From Opitutaceae bacterium (lineage in GTDB: Bacteria > Verrucomicrobiota > Verrucomicrobiia > Opitutales > Opitutaceae), in contig JAQUYL010000016.1 of assembly GCA_028691845.1 (NCBI GenBank), positions 1 to 64,000 on the forward strand: a stretch of 64,000 nucleotides of DNA. The letters are read 5' to 3'. A program made the position numbers and the translations under genes. Below the pieces are notes generated by a model. The model saw only the letters and a program-made list of their open reading frames with translations. It searched no databases and was not told the DNA's origin. Of the stretch, positions 56,714 through 64,000 are shown piece after piece; the first letter of the stretch is position 1, and each line of letters starts with the position of its first letter.

Positions 56714-57706
56714 CTATCGGCGTAACGCCCAGAGCACCTGAAACTTCTGGCCCATTTGTCCGGGATGCAGCAGCTGCAGGAGACTTTGTTTGCGTGCGCT
56801 GAAGCGGCTTGCCTCGGCAGTGATTATGGCCTCCATCGCCCCTGTGGCGTGATGGGTGAAAAAGCTTTCCTGTGACTCCACCCGCGGTGAGGCAAAACCA
56901 TGCCGGCTGAGCGTGGCCTGCAGCCAGTCCCAGCAGATGTGACAGGTAAGATCCTGTTCGCCGGGCCGGGCCAGCAGATCGTTCGACAGGGTATGCCGGT
57001 AATACGCCCGGGCGGTGCCGCCGGGGGTGCTTTCACAGAGCTCCCGCCAAGTCTTGCCGTAGTCGAATGCGACAAAGAGTCCACGCCAGGTTGGAGCCAC
57101 GAGCGTTTCGAGCAGGCGACTGGCCCTCAGTGGCAGGTCGAGAAGATAGCCTTCGCTAGTTGAGACCGGCAGCCGGTCGCCTATAGCGGCAATTTCTGGT
57201 GACAGCTCAGGGAGTTCGACCACGCGCAAACGGTCGCCAGCCAGCGCCACCCCCAGCTCCCGCCAAGCTGCGCCGCGCCGGACGAGGCGGTGGCAGGGTT
57301 GGGCATCGAAGAGCTCGTTGGAAAAAACGACGCACTGCGCAGGCAGTGCCAGCGGTTCGCCGAGGAGGCGTACTTCACTGGCGGCAAAAGGATGACGCAG
57401 CCCCTGCACCATCCCTCCTCCGGGTTCGGCGCCGATTTCCACAAAGAAGAAGTCCCGGGCCGCCTGGGGCCGGAGCAGCCCGGAGCAGGCCGCCAGCACC
57501 AGTTCGCCAAACACCGCGCCGGAAGACTCGGCCGTGTAATAATCAGTGCCGGGGCTCTGCCCGATCCGGTGTCGCGGTCTCGTGTAATAGCCGACCGCCG
57601 GATCATAAAGCGCGAGCTCCATGAAGCGGACAAACGGCACGCCGCGGGCGGCGTCAGGTTCGCGGGCGAACCTCAACAGAAATTCGGCGGAGACACAGGA
57701 ACCCAT
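56714..57706 (-). CDS. SAM-dependent methyltransferase, MidA/NDUFAF7-like
   Basis: A 330-residue protein of the DUF185 (MidA) family. The N-terminal segment VPFVRFMELALYDPAVGYYT is diagnostic; the SAM site appears as FVEIGAEPGGGMVQGLRH, and SNELFDAQPCHRLVRRGAAW and FVAFDYGKTWREL are further family blocks. NDUFAF7 arginine-methylates a complex I subunit; the bacterial role is not known. Divergent from the C-terminal protease gene. Confidence 0.85.
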   Translation of the reverse strand: MGSCVSAEFLLRFAREPDAARGVPFVRFMELALYDPAVGYYTRPRHRIGQSPGTDYYTAESSGAVFGELVLAACSGLLRPQAARDFFFVEIGAEPGGGMVQGLRHPFAASEVRLLGEPLALPAQCVVFSNELFDAQPCHRLVRRGAAWRELGVALAGDRLRVVELPELSPEIAAIGDRLPVSTSEGYLLDLPLRASRLLETLVAPTWRGLFVAFDYGKTWRELCESTPGGTARAYYRHTLSNDLLARPGEQDLTCHICWDWLQATLSRHGFASPRVESQESFFTHHATGAMEAIITAEASRFSARKQSLLQLLHPGQMGQKFQVLWALRR

Positions 57707-57739
57707 TTACAAGCACCAGCATTTGCCCACAGTGGCGTC

Positions 57740-59008
57740 ATGCTCAAACGGTTTCTTGCGATCACCGCCGCCGTGGCGCTGGGGTATCTGCTGGCCCATC
57801 TGGCAGGATCCCGCTTGGGCGCACCGACCTGGTGGCCGGATCGCGATCGCGACCGCAGCGTTCGGTACTTCCGCGATGTGGTGCAGCTCGTCCATGAAGA
57901 CTACGTCGACGAGTCCAAATCGAAATACGACGATCTGACCCGCACGGCGCTGGAAGGCATGGTGAACCAGCTTGATCCCCATTCCGAGTTCCTGGACGCC
58001 GAGGAATTTGCCGATATTGAGGACGAGCTGAAAAACGAGATCAGTGGCATCGGCATCCAGGTCGAGCAGCGCAGCGGCCGTATCGTGGTCATCACCCCGA
58101 TCGCCGGCACGCCGGCCGAGCGGGCGGGCATCCGTCGTGGCGACCGGTTGCTTAAGGTCGATGGCAAGGCGCTGGAGAATATGACCCTTGATAAGACAGT
58201 GAAACTGTTGCGCGGCGACCCCGGATCGACGGTGACAGTGACCATGGAGCGGCCGCCCCAAAGCCAGCCGCTCGACTTTGCGCTCAAGCGCGAGCGCATC
58301 CGTCTCGACAGCGTGCGCAACCCGGCTCTGCTGCCCGGTGGCATCGGCTATCTGCAGGTCACCCAGTTCAGCGAACGGACCGGGGAGGAATTTACCCGGA
58401 CACTCGCGGGGCTTGAGCGGCAGGACCTGCGCGCCCTGATCCTCGACCTGCGCAATAATCCGGGCGGACTGCTGGAGGCGGCCATCGAGGTGTGCGATTC
58501 GTTTTTCGATCGCGGCCAGTTGATCGTCTACACGCAGGGCCGGGCGCCGGATTCACGGGAAAATTATTATTCGGACGGAATGCATCCGCGACGCAGTTAT
58601 CCGGTGGCCGTGCTCGTCAACGGCGGCACCGCCAGTGCAGCGGAGATTGTAGCCGGCGCCTTAAAGGACACGCAGCGGGCGGTCGTGGTGGGCGAATTGA
58701 CCTTCGGCAAGGGTTCCGTGCAGAGTGTCATCGAATTGCAGAAGGGCGAGGGCCTGCGCCTGACGACCGCGCGCTACTACACTCCGAGCGGCATCACCAT
58801 CCACGAACATGGCATCGCCCCGCAGATCGAAATCGCGATCTCGCCGGACGACGAGGCGAAGCTCCGGCTGCAACAGTCGCGAACCGATCTCCTTGCACCG
58901 GCGGAGTTCGCCGATCGTTTTGGCTTTCAGCCCATCACGGACCGGCAGTTGCAGGCTGCTTGCGAGGTGCTGGCAGGCGTGCTAGCCCTCGGGGAGGGCC
59001 AACCATGA
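57740..59008 (+). CDS. C-terminal processing peptidase (S41, CtpA-like)
   Basis: A 422-residue periplasmic protease. One N-terminal hydrophobic anchor (about 4-24), PDZ domain at about 95-175 (SGIGIQVEQRSGRIVVITPI), and peptidase S41 domain with the Ser/Lys dyad S299 in NGGTASAAEIVAGAL and K324 in TFGKGSVQ. Such proteases trim C-termini of exported or envelope proteins. Start at 57740 (MLKRFLAIT). The stop overlaps the tsaD start (ATGA), so the two are translationally coupled. Confidence 0.92.
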   Translation: MLKRFLAITAAVALGYLLAHLAGSRLGAPTWWPDRDRDRSVRYFRDVVQLVHEDYVDESKSKYDDLTRTALEGMVNQLDPHSEFLDAEEFADIEDELKNEISGIGIQVEQRSGRIVVITPIAGTPAERAGIRRGDRLLKVDGKALENMTLDKTVKLLRGDPGSTVTVTMERPPQSQPLDFALKRERIRLDSVRNPALLPGGIGYLQVTQFSERTGEEFTRTLAGLERQDLRALILDLRNNPGGLLEAAIEVCDSFFDRGQLIVYTQGRAPDSRENYYSDGMHPRRSYPVAVLVNGGTASAAEIVAGALKDTQRAVVVGELTFGKGSVQSVIELQKGEGLRLTTARYYTPSGITIHEHGIAPQIEIAISPDDEAKLRLQQSRTDLLAPAEFADRFGFQPITDRQLQAACEVLAGVLALGEGQP

Positions 59009-60039
59009 TTCTGGCATTGGAAAGTTCCTGTGACGAGACCGCCTTGGCGGTATTCGATCCCACCTGCGGGCTGGTGGGAGAGTGGGTGCACAGCCAGATC
59101 GCGCTGCACGAGGTGTATGGCGGAGTCGTGCCCGACCTGGCGAGCCGTGAGCATCTGAAAAATTTCGGGCCGCTGCTGCACCGGGCCGTGGCGGCGGTCC
59201 CGGCCGCCCAGGTGACGCAACTCGCCGTCACCCGTGGACCCGGACTGGCGGCGTGCCTGGCCATGGGCTTGGCGACGGCAAAGAGTCTGAGTCTGGCCTG
59301 GGGCGTCCCGTTGGTCGGCGTCAACCACCTGCGGGCCCATGCCTTTTCCCCCTTTATATCGCTGCACGCGGCCGACCCGGCGCGGTTCGATGCCGAGATG
59401 GGGAAACGGCTGCCACATCTGGGCCTGCTCGTGTCGGGGGGCAACACGGCGCTTTTTTCGATCGACGCCCAGCGGCGGATCCGGCTGCTCGCCTCGACTT
59501 TGGACGATGCCGCCGGCGAAGCGCTCGATAAAGGCAGCAAGCTGCTGGGCCTTGGGTATCCGGGCGGGCCGCAAGTGGAAAGATTGGCGCGGACCGGAAA
59601 CGCCCGTGCGTACGCCTTTCCCAAGGCGGTGGCGCAGCGGAGTTCGCTCGATTTCAGCTTTTCCGGCCTCAAGACCAGCCTCCGCTACCAGCTCGAGAAA
59701 ATGCCGCTGGCAGAAGTGGAGGGCCGGCGTGCCGATCTGTGCGCCAGTTACCAGCGCGCAGTCGTCGATGCGCTGGTGCGCAAGACGCGGCTGGCGCTGG
59801 AACGGGGCGCCTACCGCAGCCTCGGGCTCTCGGGCGGCGTGGCCAACAACCAGCTTTTGCAGGCTGAACTGGAGCTGGTGGCGCGCAAACAAGGCGTGGT
59901 GTTTTATCGGGCGCTTTCTCAGCACACCGGCGACAACGCCGGTATGATTGCATTTGCCGCATGGGCCGACCGCGAGCAGGGCGGAGTCGATGCTTCGGGC
60001 TACGCGCTCGAGATATCCCCGAGCCTGCCGCTGGCGTGA
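59005..60039 (+). CDS. tsaD: tRNA N6-threonylcarbamoyladenosine synthase subunit TsaD
   Basis: A 344-residue Kae1/Gcp protein. ILALESSCDETALAVFD at the start, metal site HLRAH in GVNHLRAHAFSP, TRGPGLAACLAMGLATAKSL, LGLLVSGGNTALF, and LSGGVANNQLLQ near the C-terminus. It transfers threonylcarbamoyl to A37 of ANN-decoding tRNAs with TsaB and TsaE, not seen here. The ATG at 59005 overlaps the protease stop. Confidence 0.95.
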   Translation: MILALESSCDETALAVFDPTCGLVGEWVHSQIALHEVYGGVVPDLASREHLKNFGPLLHRAVAAVPAAQVTQLAVTRGPGLAACLAMGLATAKSLSLAWGVPLVGVNHLRAHAFSPFISLHAADPARFDAEMGKRLPHLGLLVSGGNTALFSIDAQRRIRLLASTLDDAAGEALDKGSKLLGLGYPGGPQVERLARTGNARAYAFPKAVAQRSSLDFSFSGLKTSLRYQLEKMPLAEVEGRRADLCASYQRAVVDALVRKTRLALERGAYRSLGLSGGVANNQLLQAELELVARKQGVVFYRALSQHTGDNAGMIAFAAWADREQGGVDASGYALEISPSLPLA

Positions 60040-60203
60040 GGAGGATCGGCGGGCGAAGGTGTGCCCGGATGCCTTCCATGTTTCCGTTTCGATCCTGCGC
60101 TAGGCGGAAAAACTAGCCCGGTCCGGACTCGACGGGACCGGCGGCATCCCTTGCCGGGAAGACGCGGATCCGCCCCCCTAAGGATGATTGAATCCTGCGT
60201 TTG

Positions 60204-63200
60204 TCATGGCCGACAGATGGCGGCACCGAGCCTGGCCGATGGCTGACGGCCGAGTTTGTCAATGAGGTACGGTGCGGTGGGGCTGCGCCTGACTTTAAGG
60301 ATGCCGGCAAGCGGCCCCTGATAAAGAATCCTCCCGCCGGCGGGTCCACCGCCAGGTCCGAGTTCGACCAGCCAGTCGGCCTCGGCGAGCAGATCGAGAT
60401 GGTGTTCGATCACGACCACCGTGTGGCCCTGATCGACGAGGCTGTGCAGCACGAGGATGAGCTTTTCGCAATCGCTCGAATGCAGGCCGATGGTCGGCTC
60501 CTCCAGCAGGTAGAGATTGCGGGGCCGGAGGCCGCAGGAGCGTTCCGTGTAGGACGGCAGGCCGTGCGCGAGCTCGGAGACGAGTTTGAGGCGCTGGGCC
60601 TCGCCGCCGGAGAGCGTGGGACTGCTCTGGCCCAACGTGAGGTAGCCGAGGCCGCAATCGACCATGAGCTGACAAATCTCGCGGAGGCGTGCATGAAAAT
60701 CGAAAAACACCGCGGCCTCGTCGAACGAGAGCTGCAGTACCTGCCCGATGGTCCGGCCTTTCCATGTGATGTCGGAGAGGTCGGCGCTGTAGCGCAAGCC
60801 GCCGCAGGTCTCGCACGGCAGATACGAGTCGGGCATGAATGCCATCTCGAGCTTGATGCGGCCGGCTCCGGCGCAGGTCTCGCAACGGCCGCCGGCGGTA
60901 TTGAAGGAAAACCGGCTGGCGGTGAATCCCCGGATCTTGGCTTCTGGCAGTGAGGCAAAAAACTTTCGAATGAGGTCGAAGATGCCGAGGTAGGTGGCCG
61001 GCGTGGAACGCGGGGTCTTGCCGATGGGCGCCTGGTCGACCTCGATGACGTTTTTGAAGAGCTGCGCGTTGCGCAGTTCCTCAAAGGGGGGAGAGGGGCG
61101 TGGGGAGGAAGGCGGGTGACCACGCCGGCGGGGGATCGCATGTGGCGAAGTCATCCCTCCGCCATCGTCAAACCGCGTGCGCTTCAGAAATTCCCGGCCC
61201 GGGAGCTTCGTAAGCTTTCGCTTGATGGCGCAAGTCACGGCGGGGTGGAGCACATCGCGGAAGAGAGTGGATTTGCCGGCGCCGCTTGGCCCGCAAACCA
61301 TGATGAGCCGACTCAGCGGCAGGCGCAGATCGACCTCCTGCAGATTGCGGTAGCGCACGCCGGTGAGGGTGAGCCAGCCCGGGTCGCCGGCGGAGGTCTG
61401 GGCGAGGCGGCTTGCCGCCGGCTTACCGGGCTGGGTGCGGGCACGCCCGTTCCCACCGGCAACAGGCCGATAGGAGCCGCGTAGCGGATGCGGGATGCCT
61501 TGGTCAAGATAGAGGCCGGTGAGGGATTGTTGGATTTTCCTGAGGTTGGCGGGGGTATCGTTGGCGACAACCTGGCCGCCATTGATTCCCGCACCGGGGC
61601 CGAGGTCGATGATGCGGTCGGCGCGTTCCATGACGGTTTCGTCGTGTTCGACCACCAGCAGCGTGTTGCCCTGGGCGCGCAGGGATTGGAGCGATTCGAT
61701 CAGCCGCTCGTTGTCGCGGGCGTGCAGACCGATTGAGGGCTCATCGAGCACGTAGAGCACTCCGGAGAGATTTGACCCCAACTGGGCCGCAAGGCGGATG
61801 CGCTGGGCCTCACCGCCGGAGAGCGTGATCGTTGGCCGGTCGAGGGAAAGGTATTCCAGTCCGACCTGTCGGAGGAAGCACAGGCGCTCCTCGATTTGCG
61901 GGACGATGTCTTGCGTGATGAGGCGGCCGCGGGCGTCAAGCCGGAGATCCCTCAACGCTGCGAGCAATTCGTCCGGCGTCAGGCGCAACAAGGCCGGCAG
62001 GGAGAGCTGGCGGCCCTTCTTGAAGTGCAGCCGGACGGCACGGGCGACGCGATTGAGGCGCTCACCGTGGCAAACCGGGCAGGGTTGGCCATCCGCCTCG
62101 GGATTGTCAGGGTCGAACACCCGGAGCGCATCGGCGACTTCGGGAGGCAGTTCCTCCGCTTCCTCACCCGTCGCAGGCCGCATCCAGTCGTAGATCCGCC
62201 CATGACCGCGGCAGGCCGGACACCAGCCCCTGGGCGAATTGAAGGAGAAATGCTTCGGGTCGAGTTCCGGGAAGGATTCGCCCGTTATGAGGTCGGTGCG
62301 CGTGGTGGAGAACCAGGCGAGTTTCTCGCCTGTGGGGGTAAGCAGAAAGCAGGCGCCATGGCCGAGATCCAACGCGCGATCGAGCTGCATGCCGCTCCAT
62401 TTCGTCTTTTCGAGTTTCGATTTCGTCCCGGGAGGCTGGCCGAGATCGGCTACCACTACGTCGATGTAGTGATCCTTGTAGCGGTCGAGCTTCTGGAAAT
62501 TTTCGACCCGCAACAACCGGCCGTCTGCGCGCATCAATTCGTAGCCTTTTTTGGCCAACCAGGTTGCGATGGGCTGGTGGTGGCCCTTGCGTCCGCGGAT
62601 AAGCGGGGCGCACAGGTAAAGGTGTTTGGCCCCGCGGGCCGGGGGCGAGGCCAGCGTATCGCGAAAAAGCTTGCGCAACTGGCTGGGGGAGAGCGGGGTG
62701 ATCTCGCGGTCCGTGTCCGGATGATGCTGCACGCCCAGACGGGCGTAGAGCAGACGCAAGTATTGCGCGACTTCGGTGATGGTTGCGACGGTGGATTTGC
62801 GGGTGCCGCGCGTGGCGCGCTGTTCGATGGCCACGGTGGGCGGAATGCCGCTCAGACGGTCGATGTCCGGGCGCGGCAATTGCTCCACAAACTGCCGCGC
62901 GTAGGGCGACATCGACTCCATGAAGCGGCGCTGCCCCTCGGCGAAGATGATGTCGAAGGCGAGCGTTGACTTGCCCGAGCCCGACACGCCCGTGACGACG
63001 GAAAACTGGCGATGGGGAATCGATACGGAGATGTTCTTCAGGTTGTTCTCGCGTGCGCCCAGCACGGAGAGTTCGCTGCCGCCGAGAGGGAGGCCGGTTT
63101 GATACGTGGCGGGAGCCTCCGCGGCAGCGAGTTCGGAGTGCATGTAACCCAATAGGTTACTTTCTCCTAGGGCGCGGCGGAGGAAGGGCGAGGTGGCTGC

Positions 63201-64000
63201 GTCGACGCGGGCGAGATCCTCGGGGGTGCCCTCGGCAACAATGCGTCCGCCGAGCGCGCCGGCCTCCGGGCCGATTTCGACGAGCCAGTCAGCGGATTTT
63301 AGCACGTCGAGATTGTGCTCGATCACGATGATACTGTGGCCGCGGGCGACGATGCGCTGCAGTACCTCGAGCAGACGTTTGACATCGTGGCGATGGAGGC
63401 CCGTGGTCGGCTCATCCAGCAGGAGCAGGGCGCCGGCGGCCGGTGGGAGGCGGGAGGCGCCAGGCGCCAGGACCGAATCGGTGGAGAGGTCGCCGAGGTA
63501 GCGGACGAGCTTGAGGCGCTGGGCTTCGCCGCCGCTGAGCGTGTTGAGCGGCTGGCCAAGCGGGAGGTAACCGAGGCCCACGGAGTCCAGCGCGGCCAGT
63601 CGCTGCTGGATGGCGGAATGTCCGGTGAACAAGGGCAGGGCGTCGGTGATCGTTGTGGCCAGCAGTTCGGCGATTGATTTCCCCTTCCAAGTGATGGCGA
63701 GGACCTCGGACTTGAAGCGCCGGCCTTCGCACACGGGGCAGGGGACAAATACGTCGGTGAGAAACTGCAATTCGACGCGTTCGCTGCCGAGGCCCTGGCA
63801 ATGGTCGCAGCGGCCGTCGCCGCTGTTAAAGGAGAAGCTGGAGGCGTTGAAGCCCGCGGTCTCCGCCGCCGGCGTCGCGGCGTAAAGTTCACGGATGGGC
63901 TCCCATGCCCCGCAATAGAGCGCCGGGTTGGAGCGGGGTGTGCGGCTGAGGGGCGACTGGTCGACCAGTACCACCTCGGTCAACGCCAGATCGGAGCGGA
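60204..64000 (-). CDS. uvrA: UvrA, double-length form (partial, N-terminus outside window)
   Basis: At least 1265 residues, open at the right edge. The visible part begins inside the C-terminal half of one UvrA copy ([18 protein letters not shown], zinc finger CDHCQG...CPVCEG, signature [20 protein letters not shown], Walker [12 protein letters not shown]), followed without a break by a second, complete copy (Walker [18 protein letters not shown], zinc finger CPACRG...[33 protein letters not shown]; then [24 protein letters not shown]...[33 protein letters not shown]). Ordinary UvrA is about 940 residues with two ABC modules; this has at least three and presumably four, as in Chlamydia (about 1800). 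DNA damage recognition in nucleotide-excision repair. Confidence 0.93.
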   Translation of the reverse strand, partial: RSDLALTEVVLVDQSPLSRTPRSNPALYCGAWEPIRELYAATPAAETAGFNASSFSFNSGDGRCDHCQGLGSERVELQFLTDVFVPCPVCEGRRFKSEVLAITWKGKSIAELLATTITDALPLFTGHSAIQQRLAALDSVGLGYLPLGQPLNTLSGGEAQRLKLVRYLGDLSTDSVLAPGASRLPPAAGALLLLDEPTTGLHRHDVKRLLEVLQRIVARGHSIIVIEHNLDVLKSADWLVEIGPEAGALGGRIVAEGTPEDLARVDAATSPFLRRALGESNLLGYMHSELAAAEAPATYQTGLPLGGSELSVLGARENNLKNISVSIPHRQFSVVTGVSGSGKSTLAFDIIFAEGQRRFMESMSPYARQFVEQLPRPDIDRLSGIPPTVAIEQRATRGTRKSTVATITEVAQYLRLLYARLGVQHHPDTDREITPLSPSQLRKLFRDTLASPPARGAKHLYLCAPLIRGRKGHHQPIATWLAKKGYELMRADGRLLRVENFQKLDRYKDHYIDVVVADLGQPPGTKSKLEKTKWSGMQLDRALDLGHGACFLLTPTGEKLAWFSTTRTDLITGESFPELDPKHFSFNSPRGWCPACRGHGRIYDWMRPATGEEAEELPPEVADALRVFDPDNPEADGQPCPVCHGERLNRVARAVRLHFKKGRQLSLPALLRLTPDELLAALRDLRLDARGRLITQDIVPQIEERLCFLRQVGLEYLSLDRPTITLSGGEAQRIRLAAQLGSNLSGVLYVLDEPSIGLHARDNERLIESLQSLRAQGNTLLVVEHDETVMERADRIIDLGPGAGINGGQVVANDTPANLRKIQQSLTGLYLDQGIPHPLRGSYRPVAGGNGRARTQPGKPAASRLAQTSAGDPGWLTLTGVRYRNLQEVDLRLPLSRLIMVCGPSGAGKSTLFRDVLHPAVTCAIKRKLTKLPGREFLKRTRFDDGGGMTSPHAIPRRRGHPPSSPRPSPPFEELRNAQLFKNVIEVDQAPIGKTPRSTPATYLGIFDLIRKFFASLPEAKIRGFTASRFSFNTAGGRCETCAGAGRIKLEMAFMPDSYLPCETCGGLRYSADLSDITWKGRTIGQVLQLSFDEAAVFFDFHARLREICQLMVDCGLGYLTLGQSSPTLSGGEAQRLKLVSELAHGLPSYTERSCGLRPRNLYLLEEPTIGLHSSDCEKLILVLHSLVDQGHTVVVIEHHLDLLAEADWLVELGPGGGPAGGRILYQGPLAGILKVRRSPTAPYLIDKLGRQPSARLGAAICRP

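Overview
The window looks like a chromosomal stretch from a GC-rich Gram-negative bacterium of the Verrucomicrobiota, most likely near Opitutaceae. Outer-membrane biology is explicit (lpxB, LolC/E-LolD-type exporter, TonB-dependent receptor, lipoprotein). Two housekeeping proteins have the enlarged architectures known from the wider PVC group: a long IspG with an inserted domain, and a UvrA made of two joined copies, as in Chlamydia. The taxonomic call is inference from these traits and general feel, not from a search.

Layout: 1-124 is the tail of an ISL3-like insertion sequence. 196-8174 is mostly minus strand: YbaY-like lipoprotein, MBL hydrolase, AMP nucleosidase, lipA, lipB, MgtC/DUF4010 membrane protein, exported carboxymuconolactone-decarboxylase-like protein, 2HCT carboxylate transporter. 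8811-15245 is a plus-strand envelope run: lysS, LolC/E, LolD, Gfo/Idh/MocA oxidoreductase, a REP-associated tyrosine transposase (RAYT) with its palindromes, and lpxB, which carries an in-frame REP doublet inside its coding sequence. 15563-19669 holds an orphan set of PstS-type phosphate-binding proteins (one a tandem fusion, one a fossil) without pstCAB. Then come an MFS/POT-like transporter, a TonB-dependent receptor and a group of two-component proteins (24294-30882), one frameshifted.

31290-34112 is the most unusual locus. The 3' third of ligA is AT-richer than its 5' part, it is followed by a small opposite-strand SWIM zinc-finger gene, and beyond that lies the orphaned last 49 codons of a second ligA BRCT end. 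This is best read as a replacement or insertion event that swapped the ligA 3' end and left the old end behind as a scar.

34581-64000 is mostly housekeeping: dnaA, ispG, DUF899 protein, a LysE-type exporter broken by an amber codon, mnmA, ferredoxin-nitroreductase, a GH13 debranching-type enzyme, the gap-pgk-tpiA glycolytic run, a polyprenyl synthase, FmdB-like protein, pta, murJ, a BASS-type transporter, a cytidylate-kinase-like protein, a small acetyltransferase, rpmB, a MidA-like methyltransferase, a C-terminal processing protease overlapping tsaD, and the double uvrA, which runs off the right edge. No rRNA, convincing tRNA or CRISPR array was seen.
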